This document shows positions 27,785 to 37,461 of a stretch of 64,000 nt of DNA, one piece after another. Positions within the stretch are counted from its first letter, which is position 1; the number at the start of each line of letters is the position of its first letter. The notes beneath the pieces are model-generated. The model was not told the DNA's origin. It was given only the letters and a program-made list of their open reading frames with translations, and did no database searches. The position numbers and the translations under genes were made by a program. Where the stretch lies: positions 1-64,000 of the forward strand of contig NZ_CAPS01000012.1 in NCBI RefSeq assembly GCF_000333955.1, written 5' to 3'. This DNA is from Rhodococcus sp. AW25M09. GTDB taxonomy: Bacteria > Actinomycetota > Actinomycetes > Mycobacteriales > Mycobacteriaceae.

Positions 27785-28663
27785 GTGCAACAACTGCTCA
27801 CCATCCTCATCAACGGCGTAACGACCGGCATGATCTACGCTGCCTTCGCTCTCGCTCTCGTACTCATCTGGCGATCGACACGCATCGTCAATTTCGCACA
27901 GGCCCCGATGGCCATGATCACCACCTACGTCGCACTGGTCGTCATCGACGCCGGGTATTCGTACTGGACCGGGTTCGGAGTCGCGCTACTGAGCGGCCTG
28001 GTGCTGGGAGCCTTGATCGAACGACTCGTCATCCGGTTCGTCGACAGCTCCTCGCACATCAACCCGGTGATCCTGACGCTCGGGTTGTTCATAGTCATCC
28101 ATGCGGTGGCGGCCATCATTTTCGGCAATCAATTCCGTTCCTTCCCAGCACCGTTCGGCCTGACCGGCCAGCGAATCGGTGATGTCAACGTGGCATTGAC
28201 CGGGTACGACATCTTCAAGATCATCGCCGTCCTCGTGGTGTTGGCACTGCTCATACTGCTGTTCCGCTTCACCGACTTGGGTCTGAAGATGCGGGCCAGC
28301 GCATTCGAGCAAGAGGTCGCCAAACTCCTCGGCGTACGAGTGAGCCGAATGCTCACCCTCGGTTGGGCTCTGGCCGCAGTAGTCGGGTCACTGGCGGGCC
28401 TGCTCATCGCGGGCGGCTCGCTGGTGCATCCGGGATACATGGACTCGATCGTCGTGTTCGGTTTTGTCGCAGCAGTTCTCGGCGGGCTGGACAGTCCGGC
28501 GGGTGCGGTGGTCGGCGGCTTGCTGATGGGTATCGGACTCAGCTTCGTCAGCGGCTACCTCGGTCAGGATCTCGTGTCCAGCGCCGCATTGGTAATCCTG
28601 ATCGTCGTGCTGCTGGTGCGACCGAGCGGGTTGTTCGCCAGCGCGGCAGCCAGGAGGGTCTGA
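27785..28663 (+). CDS. Branched-chain amino acid-type ABC transporter permease (LivH-like)
   Basis: 292 aa from GTG 27785 with about eight membrane helices. LTILINGVTTGMIYAAFALALVLIW at the start and RVSRMLTLGWALAAVVGSLAG with VVFGFVAAVLGGLDSPAGAVVGGLLMG near the end are the conserved LivH segments. It forms the membrane channel with the LivM-like protein encoded two bases downstream. Confidence 0.92.
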   Translation: MQQLLTILINGVTTGMIYAAFALALVLIWRSTRIVNFAQAPMAMITTYVALVVIDAGYSYWTGFGVALLSGLVLGALIERLVIRFVDSSSHINPVILTLGLFIVIHAVAAIIFGNQFRSFPAPFGLTGQRIGDVNVALTGYDIFKIIAVLVVLALLILLFRFTDLGLKMRASAFEQEVAKLLGVRVSRMLTLGWALAAVVGSLAGLLIAGGSLVHPGYMDSIVVFGFVAAVLGGLDSPAGAVVGGLLMGIGLSFVSGYLGQDLVSSAALVILIVVLLVRPSGLFASAAARRV

Positions 28664-28664
28664 C

Positions 28665-29708
28665 ATGAATGCGACTCTCACTCGTCTCGCGGCAACACCG
28701 GTCCGGCGCCACTTCCTCAGCGCGGTAATCGGACTCGTCGTCATCGTGATTGCGCTCGAATCTCTGAGCACCTTCCGCCAGGGCCAGCTGACCTCGGTCG
28801 CGTATCTGGCGATCGCGGCCGGCGGTTTGACCGTCCTGACCGGGTTGAGTGGCCAACTCTCGCTCGGACACGGGGCGTTCATGGCCGTCGGCGCATACAC
28901 CGCGGCGTTGATGCTGCGGGCCAACGATTCGGGATGGTCGGTACCCCTCGTTCTGCTGGCCGCAACCCTCGTTTCTGCCGTGGTGGGTGTCGTGGTCGGA
29001 GTGGCCGCCGCGCGTCTGCACGGGCCGTATCTGGCCGGTGCGACGCTGGCGCTCGCCGTCGCCGTACCGGGCCTGGCCCTGTACTTCTCCGACTACCTCG
29101 GCGGCGAACAGGGGCTCGTCGTCCCGGCACCGGAAGTGCCGGAGCTGATCGACGACGTGATGTACTTCGTCACCGGAAACGAGCTCAGCGGAACCAAATT
29201 CGTGGCCTACGTCAGTTGGATACTCCTCGTCGTCGTGTTCTTCCTGCTGGCGAACATCTCGTCGAGCCGGATCGGACGGCGCTGGCGGGCCATCCGGGAC
29301 GACGAGGTCGCCGCCGAATTGGCCGGTATCGACCTCGGTCGCGCACGCATTCTGGCGTTCGTGGTGAGCGCGGCCTGTGCGGGGGCGGGCGGCGCCGTAC
29401 TCGCGATGTCGGCACGGATCGCCGCACCCAGCGGATTCACGCTGACGCTCTCGTTGACGTTGCTCTCGGCCGTCGTCATCGGTGGACTCGGAACCCTCTC
29501 CGGGGCCTTGATCGGGGCAATGCTGCTGACCTACATCCCCCCTGCGGTCACCAACCTCGGGCTCGATCTGGGGCTGAGCAGTCTGCAATCCGCCGAGCTC
29601 GCACCACTGGTGACCGGAATATTCACCGTCCTGGTCATCCTGTTCGCCCCACTGGGTTTGGTGGGCACGTTTCGAAGGTTGCGTTCAACCAGAAAAGAGA
29701 TGAAATGA
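28665..29708 (+). CDS. Branched-chain amino acid-type ABC transporter permease (LivM-like)
   Basis: 347 aa with eight to ten membrane helices. LTGLSGQLSLGHGAFMAVGAYTAA is the classic LivM signature, and RRWRAIRDDEVAAELAGIDLGRARILAFVVSAACAGAGGA follows in the cytoplasmic EAA-like loop. The stop overlaps the start of the binding-protein gene (ATGA). Confidence 0.92.
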   Translation: MNATLTRLAATPVRRHFLSAVIGLVVIVIALESLSTFRQGQLTSVAYLAIAAGGLTVLTGLSGQLSLGHGAFMAVGAYTAALMLRANDSGWSVPLVLLAATLVSAVVGVVVGVAAARLHGPYLAGATLALAVAVPGLALYFSDYLGGEQGLVVPAPEVPELIDDVMYFVTGNELSGTKFVAYVSWILLVVVFFLLANISSSRIGRRWRAIRDDEVAAELAGIDLGRARILAFVVSAACAGAGGAVLAMSARIAAPSGFTLTLSLTLLSAVVIGGLGTLSGALIGAMLLTYIPPAVTNLGLDLGLSSLQSAELAPLVTGIFTVLVILFAPLGLVGTFRRLRSTRKEMK

Positions 29709-31024
29709 AGAAGTTCGGATCGATGGCGGTCAGAACGACCGCGCTCGTCGCCGTCGTCTCGTTGGCCGCAGCGTGCGGTGCAGGTGGCAGAGACGAGGCG
29801 ACGGAATCATCGGAAGGGTCGACGGTCGGCATCACGGACACCTCGGTCAAGATCGGTGCCCACTTTCCGTTGACCGGGGTCGCAGCACCCGGCTACAGCG
29901 AAATCCCCACGGGTGCAAAGGCGTACTTCGACTATGTCAACGCCGCGGGCGGCATCAACGGCAGACAGATCGAGTACGTGGTTCGAGACGACTCGTACGA
30001 TCCCACCACCACCACCCAGGTCGTCAACGAACTCGTACTGCAGGACGAGGTGTTCGCGGTCGTCGGTGGACTCGGCACGGCGACCCACAGCGCTGTCATC
30101 GACTTTCTGAACGAAGAAGGCGTGCCGGACCTGTTCGTCTCCTCCGGTGCCATCATGTGGGGCAACGATCCCGAGAAGTACCCGAATACCTTCGGCTGGC
30201 AGCCCGATTACCAGGTCGAGGGCAAGATCATCGGTGACTGGGTGACGAAGAACCGGCCCGACGCCAAGGTCGGCCTGTTCCTCCAGGACGACGATCTCGG
30301 TAGAGACAGCGAGGCGGCGGTACGCCAATATCTCGACGACCAGATCGTCGAGGTCGTGCGCTACACGTCGGGCAACACCGACGTGGCACCTCAGATCGCG
30401 GCCCTGCAAGGTGCCGGAGCCGATCTGATTCTCGGCTTCAACGTGCCCTCGTACACCGCACTGAGCCAACTGACCGCCATGCGGCTCAACTACGACCCCG
30501 AGTGGTTCTACAGCTCGATCGGCTCCGACGTGGACCTCGTCGGCTCTCTGCTCGGACGCTTCTCCCAGGGGTCCGTCACCGACGGCGCGTCGTCGCTCGA
30601 AGGCATGATCTCGCTGGAGTACATCCCGGGCATCGACTCTCCGGAGAGCCCATGGACCCAGCTGTGGCAGAAGGTGTGGGCCGAGAACGGAACCGGTGAA
30701 CCGCTGACGAACTACCGTATCTACGGAATGAGCCAGGCCTACGCATTCGTGCAAGCCCTCGAGGCGGCCGGCGAGAATCCCACCCGTGAGGGCATCGTCG
30801 CGGCGGTCCAGGACGACGGGATGGACTTCGAGGGCCCGCAGCTCGCTCCGTTCAGATACTCGGAATCGAGTCACCTCGGCATCTCCGGTGCCAGTGTTTT
30901 CCAGATCCAAGGAGGCGTGCCCGAGTACCTGACTCCCGTCCTGCAGACGGACATCGGAGATTCGGCAGTCGAGGAATACACCGGGGAGGCATCGACCCCA
31001 CCGGAAAGCGGCATACCCGGCTGA
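29705..31024 (+). CDS. Substrate-binding lipoprotein of the branched-chain-type ABC transporter
   Basis: 439 aa from ATG 29705. A lipoprotein signal peptide ends near SLAAACG, where Cys would be lipidated. The Leu/Ile/Val-binding-protein fold is shown by VKIGAHFPLTGVAAPGYSEIPTGAKAYFDYVNAAGGINGR and the FAVVGGLGTATHSAV and DYQVEGKIIGDWV segments. It captures the substrate outside the membrane and delivers it to the LivHM-like channel. The ligand (branched-chain amino acid, amide, or aromatic acid) cannot be fixed. A strong terminator ends the operon. Confidence 0.92.
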   Translation: MKKFGSMAVRTTALVAVVSLAAACGAGGRDEATESSEGSTVGITDTSVKIGAHFPLTGVAAPGYSEIPTGAKAYFDYVNAAGGINGRQIEYVVRDDSYDPTTTTQVVNELVLQDEVFAVVGGLGTATHSAVIDFLNEEGVPDLFVSSGAIMWGNDPEKYPNTFGWQPDYQVEGKIIGDWVTKNRPDAKVGLFLQDDDLGRDSEAAVRQYLDDQIVEVVRYTSGNTDVAPQIAALQGAGADLILGFNVPSYTALSQLTAMRLNYDPEWFYSSIGSDVDLVGSLLGRFSQGSVTDGASSLEGMISLEYIPGIDSPESPWTQLWQKVWAENGTGEPLTNYRIYGMSQAYAFVQALEAAGENPTREGIVAAVQDDGMDFEGPQLAPFRYSESSHLGISGASVFQIQGGVPEYLTPVLQTDIGDSAVEEYTGEASTPPESGIPG

Positions 31025-31032
31025 TCCCACAC

Positions 31033-31070
31033 AAAAAGGGCACGCAGAGCGAACTCTGCGTGCCCTTTTT
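31033..31070 (+). terminator. Terminator of the ABC transporter operon
   Basis: A perfect 17-bp stem (31033-31049 with 31054-31070), loop CGAA, with A run before and T run after. It works in both directions and so also separates the operon from the convergent fadA2 gene. Confidence 0.95.
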
Positions 31071-31175
31071 CACGTAGTGATCAGCAGATCCGAAAACCTC
31101 TCGTCTATCGGATCCGCCGACCCCATGTCCCCCGGATCGTGTCCCCCGGATTAGGAGCAGCCGAAGCTGCAGTGA

Positions 31176-32474
31176 TCAGCGCTCGATGATGGCCGTGACG
31201 CCCTGGCCGCCGGCTGCACAGATCGAGATCAGGCCGCGGCCCGAGCCCTTCTCCGCCAGCATCTTCGCCAACGAAGCCACGATGCGTCCGCCGGTCGCGG
31301 CGAACGGGTGGCCCGCAGCGAGCGAGGACCCGTTGACATTGAGCTTGCTGCGGTCGATGGAACCGAGTGCCGCATCGAGACCCAAGCGCTCCTTGCAGTA
31401 CTCGTCGCTCTCGAATGCCTGCAGAGTTGCGAGCACCACCGAAGCGAAGGCCTCGTGGATCTCGTAGTAGTCGAAGTCCTGCAAGGTCAGGCCGTTACGA
31501 GCGAGCAGACGCGGAATCGCGTAGGTCGGAGCCATCAGCAGACCGTCCTTGAACGAACCGTTGCCGTGGATGTAATCGACCGCAGCGGTCTCGGAATCCA
31601 CCAGGTGCGCCAACACCGGAAGGTTGCGCTCGGCAGCCCACTCGTCGCTCGACAACAGCGCAGCCGACGCACCGTCGGTGAGCGGCGTCGAGTTACCGGC
31701 CGTCATGGTGGCATCGCCCAGCTTGGTTCCGAACACCGGCTTGAGGGTGGCCAACTTCTCGACGGTCGATCCGGGGCGGAGGTTGTCGTCCCTGGTCAGA
31801 CCCAGGAACGGCGTCACCAGATCGTCGAAGAAACCGCGGTCGTAGGCGGCCGCCATGTTCTTGTGGCTCGCTGCGGCCAGTTCGTCCTGGTCCTCGCGGC
31901 GGACGCCGAATTCCTTGGCGGTGATGGCGGCGTGATCACCCATCGACATGCCGGTACGTGGCTCGCCGTTACGCGGGATCTCGATGCCGAGCATGCCGGG
32001 ACGCACGTTGCCGAGAAGCTTGATGCGATCGGTGGTGCTCTTGGCCCGGTTCAGGGAGAGCAGGAACTCGCGTAGTTCGTCGTTGACGCCGATCGGGGCA
32101 TCGGAGGTGGTGTCGACTCCGCCGCCGATTCCGGCATCGATACGGCCCGACGCGATGGCGTCACCGACGGCGATGATCGACTGCAGGCCGGTGCCGCAGG
32201 CCTGCTGGATGTCGAAGGCCGGGGTGTACGGGCTCAACGCGCTGCCCAGAACGACCTCGCGGGTGAGATTGAAATCGCGTGAATGCTTGAGCACGGCACC
32301 GGCGGCAACGAGACCGAGGCGCTCGCCCTGCAGACCGAATCGCGAGACGAGTCCGTCGACGGTGGCGGTCAGCATGTCCTGGTTGGACGCAAGCGCGTAC
32401 TTCTTGTCCGAACGCGCGAAAGGAATGCGATTGCCACCGACGATTGCGACCGGTCGTAGCTGCTTGCTTGTCAC
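31176..32474 (-). CDS. fadA2: Acetyl-CoA acetyltransferase FadA2 (thiolase)
   Basis: 432 aa from GTG 32474 with GGAG seven bases upstream. Thiolase residues are intact: nucleophile Cys93 in QQACGTG, His389 in AAGHPFAATGG, and the proton-donor Cys419 in ICAAGGQG; NEAF is replaced by HEAF (YEIHEAFASV), as in this subgroup. It cleaves 3-ketoacyl-CoA or condenses acetyl-CoA. Divergent from fabG4 across a 140-bp region with a TTACT-N4-AGTAA site, and convergent with the distant fadE5. Confidence 0.93.
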   Translation of the reverse strand: MTSKQLRPVAIVGGNRIPFARSDKKYALASNQDMLTATVDGLVSRFGLQGERLGLVAAGAVLKHSRDFNLTREVVLGSALSPYTPAFDIQQACGTGLQSIIAVGDAIASGRIDAGIGGGVDTTSDAPIGVNDELREFLLSLNRAKSTTDRIKLLGNVRPGMLGIEIPRNGEPRTGMSMGDHAAITAKEFGVRREDQDELAAASHKNMAAAYDRGFFDDLVTPFLGLTRDDNLRPGSTVEKLATLKPVFGTKLGDATMTAGNSTPLTDGASAALLSSDEWAAERNLPVLAHLVDSETAAVDYIHGNGSFKDGLLMAPTYAIPRLLARNGLTLQDFDYYEIHEAFASVVLATLQAFESDEYCKERLGLDAALGSIDRSKLNVNGSSLAAGHPFAATGGRIVASLAKMLAEKGSGRGLISICAAGGQGVTAIIER

Positions 32475-32532
32475 TGACGTCTCCAAACATCGTCCCCAGC
32501 ATCGTGGGGAATGGCCCTGGTGGAGTTTCATC

Positions 32533-32546
32533 TTACTGGCGAGTAA
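32533..32546. promoter_or_regulatory. TTACT-N4-AGTAA operator in the fadA2-fabG4 promoter region
   Basis: TTACTGGCGAGTAA has perfect 5-bp arms around GGCG. It sits 59 bases from the fadA2 start and 69 from the fabG4 start. The same motif occurs upstream of tetR and, slightly degenerate, of fadE5. Confidence 0.65.
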
Positions 32547-32614
32547 GTTGGTTGTCGACACCCGGTCGTGCGCCTTGCTCCTCGAGCGAGCAGCGCTGAA
32601 TGAAAGGTACGACA

Positions 32615-33961
32615 GTGGCAGCCTCCAAGGGAGCCCCAGATCTCTACTCAACGTTCCTCGCGTCCGCGCCGGGAGCCTTCATCGCCAAGCAGGCCGGCCT
32701 GCCGCAGCCCGAGAAGCTGCGCCGCTACAAGGCAGGCGAGCCTGCGCTGGCCGGTCCGGTACTGATCGGTGGCAGCGGCCGCCTCGTCGAGCCCCTGCGT
32801 GAACTGCTCTCGGACTACCCGCAGTCGCAGCCACACGACGACAAGCACGGCGGGCTGGTGTTCGACGCCACCGGCATCGGCAACGTCGCCGAACTCGAGC
32901 AGCTGTTCAAGTTCTTCCAGCCGGTCATTCGCAACCTGGCGCCCTCTGCTCGCGTCGTCGTCATCGGCACCACCCCCGAAGAGACCTCGAGCGTCGACGA
33001 GCACATCGCTCAGCGCGCTCTCGAAGGCTTCACCCGCAGCGTCGGCAAAGAGGTCAAGCGCGGAGCGACGGCCCAGCTCGTCTACATCTCCCCCAACGCG
33101 TCGACCGGACTCTCCGGACTCGAATCCACCCTGCGCTTCCTGCTCTCGGCGAAGTCCGCGTTCGTCGACGGCCAGGTCATCGCTGTCGGTGATGCCGACT
33201 CGCAGGCACCGGCATCGTGGGACAAGCCCCTCGCAGGCAAGGTAGCGGTGGTCACCGGAGCCGCTCGCGGAATCGGTGCCACCATCGCCGAGGTTCTCGC
33301 ACGAGACGGAGCCACCGTCATCGCAGCCGACATTCCCGCTGCCGGAGAAGCGCTGTCGGAGACGGCAAACAAGGTCGGCGGCACCTCGCTGGCACTCGAC
33401 GTCACCTCCCCCGACGCCGGAGAGGTACTGAGCAAGCATCTGCTCGAGCGCCACGGCGGAGCCGACATCATCGTGCACAACGCAGGCATCACCCGCGACA
33501 AGACCCTCGCCAACATGGACGACGCCCGCTGGAACTCGGTCATCGGCGTCAACCTCGCTGCCCCGCAGCGCATCACCGACGAGCTCGTTGCATCCGGCGC
33601 ACTCAAGGAAGGCGGCCGCGTCGTCGACGTGTCGTCCATCGCCGGCATCGCGGGCAACCGTGGACAGACCAACTACGGCACATCCAAGGCAGGCGTCATC
33701 GGCCTGGTGCATGCCTCCGCACCAGTACTCGCGAAGAAGAGCATCACCATCAACGCCGTCGCCCCCGGCTTCATCGAGACCGCGATGACGGCGGCGATTC
33801 CGTTCGCCACCCGCGAGGCCGGACGACGCATGAGCTCGCTGCTGCAGGGCGGCGAGACAGTGGACGTTGCAGAGTTGGTGTCCTACTTCGCATCTCCCGC
33901 GTCCAACGCCGTCACCGGCCAGGTGGTGCGCGTGTGCGGCCAGAGCCTCCTCGGCGCATGA
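32615..33961 (+). CDS. fabG4: High-molecular-weight 3-oxoacyl-(ACP/CoA) reductase FabG4
   Basis: 448 aa from GTG 32615 with AAAGG seven bases upstream; ATG 32600 would add five residues. The N-terminal ~200 residues are the flavodoxin-like domain known for FabG4 ([37 protein letters not shown]). The C-terminal SDR domain has [25 protein letters not shown] at the usual place, and the catalytic Ser-Tyr-Lys in [21 protein letters not shown]. It reduces 3-ketoacyl thioesters or runs in reverse. It is coupled to htdX by ATGA. Confidence 0.94.
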   Translation: MAASKGAPDLYSTFLASAPGAFIAKQAGLPQPEKLRRYKAGEPALAGPVLIGGSGRLVEPLRELLSDYPQSQPHDDKHGGLVFDATGIGNVAELEQLFKFFQPVIRNLAPSARVVVIGTTPEETSSVDEHIAQRALEGFTRSVGKEVKRGATAQLVYISPNASTGLSGLESTLRFLLSAKSAFVDGQVIAVGDADSQAPASWDKPLAGKVAVVTGAARGIGATIAEVLARDGATVIAADIPAAGEALSETANKVGGTSLALDVTSPDAGEVLSKHLLERHGGADIIVHNAGITRDKTLANMDDARWNSVIGVNLAAPQRITDELVASGALKEGGRVVDVSSIAGIAGNRGQTNYGTSKAGVIGLVHASAPVLAKKSITINAVAPGFIETAMTAAIPFATREAGRRMSSLLQGGETVDVAELVSYFASPASNAVTGQVVRVCGQSLLGA

Positions 33962-34815
33962 GCACCGTCACGCTGACCGCCCAGCCGAAGACGTCCGACA
34001 TCTACACCCAGGCCGCGCTGGGCGCGCTGCCGTTCTTCGGATCCAAGTCGTCCTCGGTTCCCAGCACGGTCTACGAGCTCAAAGGCCTGCGGGTCGACCC
34101 AGAGAATCTGGCCGGGTACTGCCGCGCGACCGGTCTACGATTCGGCGATCGACTGCCGATCACGTATCCGTTCACCCTCGTCTTCCCGACGGTGATGAAA
34201 CTGATGGTGTCCAAGGGCTTTCCGTTTGCCGCCATCGGTTCGGTACACGCGGAGAACGTCATCGAACAGTTCCGTGGCATCTCCGCCTCCGAGCCGCTGG
34301 ACGTACGAGTGCACGCGGAGAACCTGCGTGAGCACCGCAAGGGACTGCTGGTCGATCTCATCAGCGAGGTCAAAGTGGGCCGGGAACTGGTCTGGAAGCA
34401 GACCTCGAGCTTCCTGAGCCTGCAGAAGACCTCACTGTCCGGTGGACCCCGCGAAACACCGCCAGCAGACGAGGTTCCGCCTCCCCCCACCCGCACTCTG
34501 CGGGCCGATCAGCGGATCATCAGTCGATACGCGGCCATCTCCGGAGACCGCAACCCGATCCACGTATCCTCGCTCGGCGCAAAGGCATTCGGCTTCCCGA
34601 AGACCATCGCGCACGGAATGTGGAGCGCTGCAGCAGTATTGCAGACGGTAGAAGGTCGCATCCCGGAGGCTGTGAACTACAGCATCCGCTTCGGCAAGCC
34701 GATCATTCTGCCCGCGACAGTGAACGCCTACGCCGATGCCGTCGGCACCGGCTGGGACCTGTCGCTGAAGAACCCGAAGAAGGGCTACCCGCATCTGACG
34801 GGAACCCTGCGGTAG
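33958..34815 (+). CDS. htdX: MaoC-like 3-hydroxyacyl-thioester dehydratase HtdX
   Basis: 285 aa, close to the ~280 aa of mycobacterial HtdX. A double hot-dog protein: the second half has the hydratase-2 signature [23 protein letters not shown] followed by IAHGMW, with the catalytic Asp and His. It interconverts trans-2-enoyl and 3-hydroxyacyl thioesters. It starts at ATG 33958 overlapping fabG4's stop and so forms a two-gene operon giving two consecutive steps of the fatty acyl cycle. Confidence 0.92.
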   Translation: MSTVTLTAQPKTSDIYTQAALGALPFFGSKSSSVPSTVYELKGLRVDPENLAGYCRATGLRFGDRLPITYPFTLVFPTVMKLMVSKGFPFAAIGSVHAENVIEQFRGISASEPLDVRVHAENLREHRKGLLVDLISEVKVGRELVWKQTSSFLSLQKTSLSGGPRETPPADEVPPPPTRTLRADQRIISRYAAISGDRNPIHVSSLGAKAFGFPKTIAHGMWSAAAVLQTVEGRIPEAVNYSIRFGKPIILPATVNAYADAVGTGWDLSLKNPKKGYPHLTGTLR

Positions 34816-34836
34816 CTACCGTTCCTTCACGCCCAA

Positions 34837-34884
34837 CTCGAAGTTGTGGACGAATTCCTCGCGAACCTCGTCCATAACTTCGAG
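34837..34884. terminator. Long-stem hairpin between htdX and tetR
   Basis: Arms 34837-34853 and 34868-34884 pair over 17 bp with one wobble, around a 14-base loop. The moderate GC content and the lack of a T run are unusual for a terminator, but its place between two convergent genes fits a bidirectional one. Confidence 0.6.
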
Positions 34885-34895
34885 TTCGAGGCTCA

Positions 34896-35498
34896 CTAGG
34901 TAATTGCGGTTTTCTTGCCCGCCAGGCCACGCCACGCCAGATTCTCCAGCAGATCCGCTGCTGCGTCGACCTCTATTTCGCCGCCCGCCACCCTATCGGC
35001 CACGGCCTCGCCGGCACCGACCAGCGCGACTGCCATCAAGCCGAAATTCTGGGACTGCTCCGGGTCTCTGGTGCTCATCGCCAGCAGACCGGCCGTCAGT
35101 TCGATCAGACGATCCCGACTGCTCTGCACCTGCGAGGCAAACGCCTGCTGACCGATGGCCTGACGGTAGAGCACCATCCAGGACTTCCGGTTCTCGCCGA
35201 CGAATCCGAGAAAGCCGATCAGCGCCCTGCGCAACTGCTCGCGCGGAGTCAGGCTGGGATCTGCAGCCGGCGTCAACGCTTCGATGAATTTGGCGCCCTC
35301 ACGGTGGATGCATGCGGCGAACAGTTCGTCCTTCGACCCGTAGTACAGATAGAGCATCGGTTTGGAGATGGCGGCTTTCTTCGCAATCGAATCCATCGAT
35401 GTCTCGTGAAAACCGTTGTCGGAGAACACATCTACCGCCGCATCGAGCATCTGCTGCTCGCGGACGGCGCGGGGCAATCTCTTGGTGCCGCCAGCCAT
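34896..35498 (-). CDS. TetR-family regulator of the fadE5/fadA2/fabG4/htdX genes (proposed)
   Basis: 200 aa from ATG 35498 with GGAGGGTCC upstream. The N-terminal HTH is clear: QQMLDAAVDVFSDNGFHETSMDSIAKKAAISKPMLYLYYGSKDELFAACI (about residues 15-65). The rest is the helical ligand domain (FVGENRKSWMVLYRQAIGQQAF). Its position next to htdX/fabG4/fadA2 and lpqI matches Rv0238. The site TTACTCCACAGTAA upstream of its own gene matches the sites at fadA2-fabG4 and fadE5, so it is the obvious candidate to bind them, probably with an acyl-CoA as ligand (inferred). Confidence 0.92.
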   Translation of the reverse strand: MAGGTKRLPRAVREQQMLDAAVDVFSDNGFHETSMDSIAKKAAISKPMLYLYYGSKDELFAACIHREGAKFIEALTPAADPSLTPREQLRRALIGFLGFVGENRKSWMVLYRQAIGQQAFASQVQSSRDRLIELTAGLLAMSTRDPEQSQNFGLMAVALVGAGEAVADRVAGGEIEVDAAADLLENLAWRGLAGKKTAIT

Positions 35499-35529
35499 GG
35501 ACCCTCCAATACGTACGAAGTACTAGACG

Positions 35530-35543
35530 TTACTCCACAGTAA
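35530..35543. promoter_or_regulatory. TTACT-N4-AGTAA operator upstream of tetR
   Basis: TTACTCCACAGTAA, with arms TTACT/AGTAA identical to the fadA2-fabG4 site, lies 32-45 bases upstream of the tetR start codon. Autoregulation is inferred. Confidence 0.6.
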
Positions 35544-35560
35544 GGTCGAGTAGCGCGCAA

Positions 35561-36736
35561 TCAGGCCCCGCACGCCCCCTTGAACCGCACCACCGTCGCC
35601 GCGGCCTCGTCCACCTGCGCCGCGGAGAGGCGTCCCGTCGCCACTGCGTCTTCGAGATTGTCCAATACCGCCGGGACCTGATCAGTAGTCAGCCACAGCG
35701 CCACATCGGCTCCCGCGACCAACGCCGCCTCGACCGCGTCGACGATCCCGAGTCGCGCCGTGATCGCCGCCATGCCACTGAGATCGTCGGTGAAGATCGG
35801 ACCCTCGAAGGGCTGCGCCCCGTACCCGACGCCATCACGCAGCAACGCCATCGCCGCTGGGCTGATGCTCGCGGGAACACCCGGATCGGTCAGTCCGGGA
35901 ACATCGAGGTGCCCGACCATCACACCGACGCCGGTGGTGTTCAGAGCCGCGAACGGCAACAGATCCTTGGTCTTCAACTCGTCGAGCGGAGGTGTACTCA
36001 CGGCTCCGGTGTGCGAATCGCCCGAACCCGAGCCGTGCCCGGGAAAGTGCTTGATGACCGGCTTGATTCCTGCATCTTCCAGACCTCGGGCGTACGCCCC
36101 CGCGTACTCGATGACAGTCTGCGGATCGTCGGAGAACGACCGATCGCCGATGACCGAATCATCCGGTTGGGCACTCACGTCGACCACCGGCGCGAAGTCG
36201 ACGGTGACACCGAGATCCTTCAGACCCTGCCCGCGCGTCAACGCCTCCTGATAGGCCTCGTCCACCGACATCGTCTGCGCCAACACCCGCGCCGACGGCG
36301 CCTCTCCCAGTAGGTCCGCCACCCGCGAGACCCGCCCGCCTTCCTCGTCGATCGTGACCATCGGAGCCACCGCGGAGGCGTCGAGCACCTGCGGTACCTC
36401 CCTGTTTCCCAGCATCGATTCGTCGGTCCAGCTGCCGATGAAGATGCCACCGACCTGCTCGGTGGACATGATCGCCGCCGCATCCTGCGTTCCGGTGACT
36501 CCGACGGTGAGCAGCTGCGCCAAACGCTGTCGCTCCGACAACCCGTCGACGAACGCCACGCAGGCGTCGACCGGCGGCAACGGCTGAGGCTCCGTGGTGT
36601 CGGCAGCTGCCGTCGTCGGGGCAGGCTCGACCGACTGAGTGGACGCAACCTGCGTGGACTCGGTGGAGCAGGAGACCAACAAGCCCACACCGACCGTCAT
36701 CACCGCAGCGGACCGAACCGAAAACCGAAGTCGCAT
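35561..36736 (-). CDS. lpqI: GH3 beta-N-acetylglucosaminidase lipoprotein (LpqI-like)
   Basis: 391 aa. The lipoprotein signal peptide ends in LLVSC, followed by a Thr/Pro-rich linker to about residue 55. The GH3 NagZ-type catalytic domain shows VTIDEEGGRVSRV, IKHFPGHGSGSGDSHTG (with the His and Asp of the NagZ acid/base loop) and the nucleophile region FTDDLSGMAAI. It would release GlcNAc from peptidoglycan fragments outside the membrane, a recycling role shown for mycobacterial LpqI. It is the same neighbour order (aftD, DUF2613, lpqI, tetR) as Rv0236c-Rv0238, with a universal stress gene inserted. Confidence 0.92.
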   Translation of the reverse strand: MRLRFSVRSAAVMTVGVGLLVSCSTESTQVASTQSVEPAPTTAAADTTEPQPLPPVDACVAFVDGLSERQRLAQLLTVGVTGTQDAAAIMSTEQVGGIFIGSWTDESMLGNREVPQVLDASAVAPMVTIDEEGGRVSRVADLLGEAPSARVLAQTMSVDEAYQEALTRGQGLKDLGVTVDFAPVVDVSAQPDDSVIGDRSFSDDPQTVIEYAGAYARGLEDAGIKPVIKHFPGHGSGSGDSHTGAVSTPPLDELKTKDLLPFAALNTTGVGVMVGHLDVPGLTDPGVPASISPAAMALLRDGVGYGAQPFEGPIFTDDLSGMAAITARLGIVDAVEAALVAGADVALWLTTDQVPAVLDNLEDAVATGRLSAAQVDEAAATVVRFKGACGA

Positions 36737-36890
36737 GGAATACGACGGTAGCCGAGAATTTCACTGTGGCTCGCGCCCCGGGGTTGGGATCAATGCGCCT
36801 TTGTTGCACTCTGAGTGACTGAAACCCACATTGATCCGCGGAGGGGTGGGGGTAATCTGGACGAACGCGACATGAGGAGGCTTTCGAACC

Positions 36891-37358
36891 ATGACCGCAG
36901 ATCTCATACTCATTGCCTACGACGGCTCCGACAACGCCAAACGAGCGATCGACTATGCGGGACGGTTTCTGACCACCTCTCGCGCCATCGTCGTCACTGC
37001 CTGGGAGCCGATGGTGCGTCAGGCAGCTCGAATGTCCGGCCTGTCGGGCGTCATGCAGCCCGAATGGGTGCCCGACGACGAGGCCGAGGACGTCGCGCTC
37101 ACCGACGCGAAGGTCACCAACAGCGAGGGCGTCGCACTGGCCGAGGCCGCAGGTCTGCAGGTGGAGGGGCAGTGCACCGAATGCACCACCGCCATCTGGA
37201 GCGCGATCGTCGAGAAGGCCGACGAGATGAACGTCGACATCATCGTCAGCGGTACCAGGGGAGCCACCGGTCTACGTGCACTACTGCAGAGTTCGGTGGC
37301 CGAGCAGGTACTGCGACACAGTCATCGACCAGTCCTGATCGTTCCGCCCGGCAAGTAG
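36891..37358 (+). CDS. Universal stress protein (UspA family)
   Basis: 155 aa, single Usp domain. ILIAYDGSDNAKRAIDYAGRFL opens the fold. VDIIVSGTRGATGLRALLQSSVAEQVLRHSHRPVLIVP contains the ATP-binding G-x2-G-x9-S pattern, so it is probably of the ATP-binding class. AGGAGG lies ten bases before ATG 36891. It is divergent from lpqI and alone. Confidence 0.93.
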   Translation: MTADLILIAYDGSDNAKRAIDYAGRFLTTSRAIVVTAWEPMVRQAARMSGLSGVMQPEWVPDDEAEDVALTDAKVTNSEGVALAEAAGLQVEGQCTECTTAIWSAIVEKADEMNVDIIVSGTRGATGLRALLQSSVAEQVLRHSHRPVLIVPPGK

Positions 37359-37461
37359 TGCGTCCATCGGCCTCCTCGCCTGGTGTCAGTGATACCGTGA
37401 TGCCCGCATGGGGGTCCACCTCACCCATTTCTGTTTCGTGCCGACTGACTGGAGAACCGAG

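Noticed and set aside
26216-31024. Urea ABC transporter (UrtABCDE)
   Set aside because: The five-gene layout is the same, but no urease genes are near and the binding protein shows only general Leu/Ile/Val-binding-family features.
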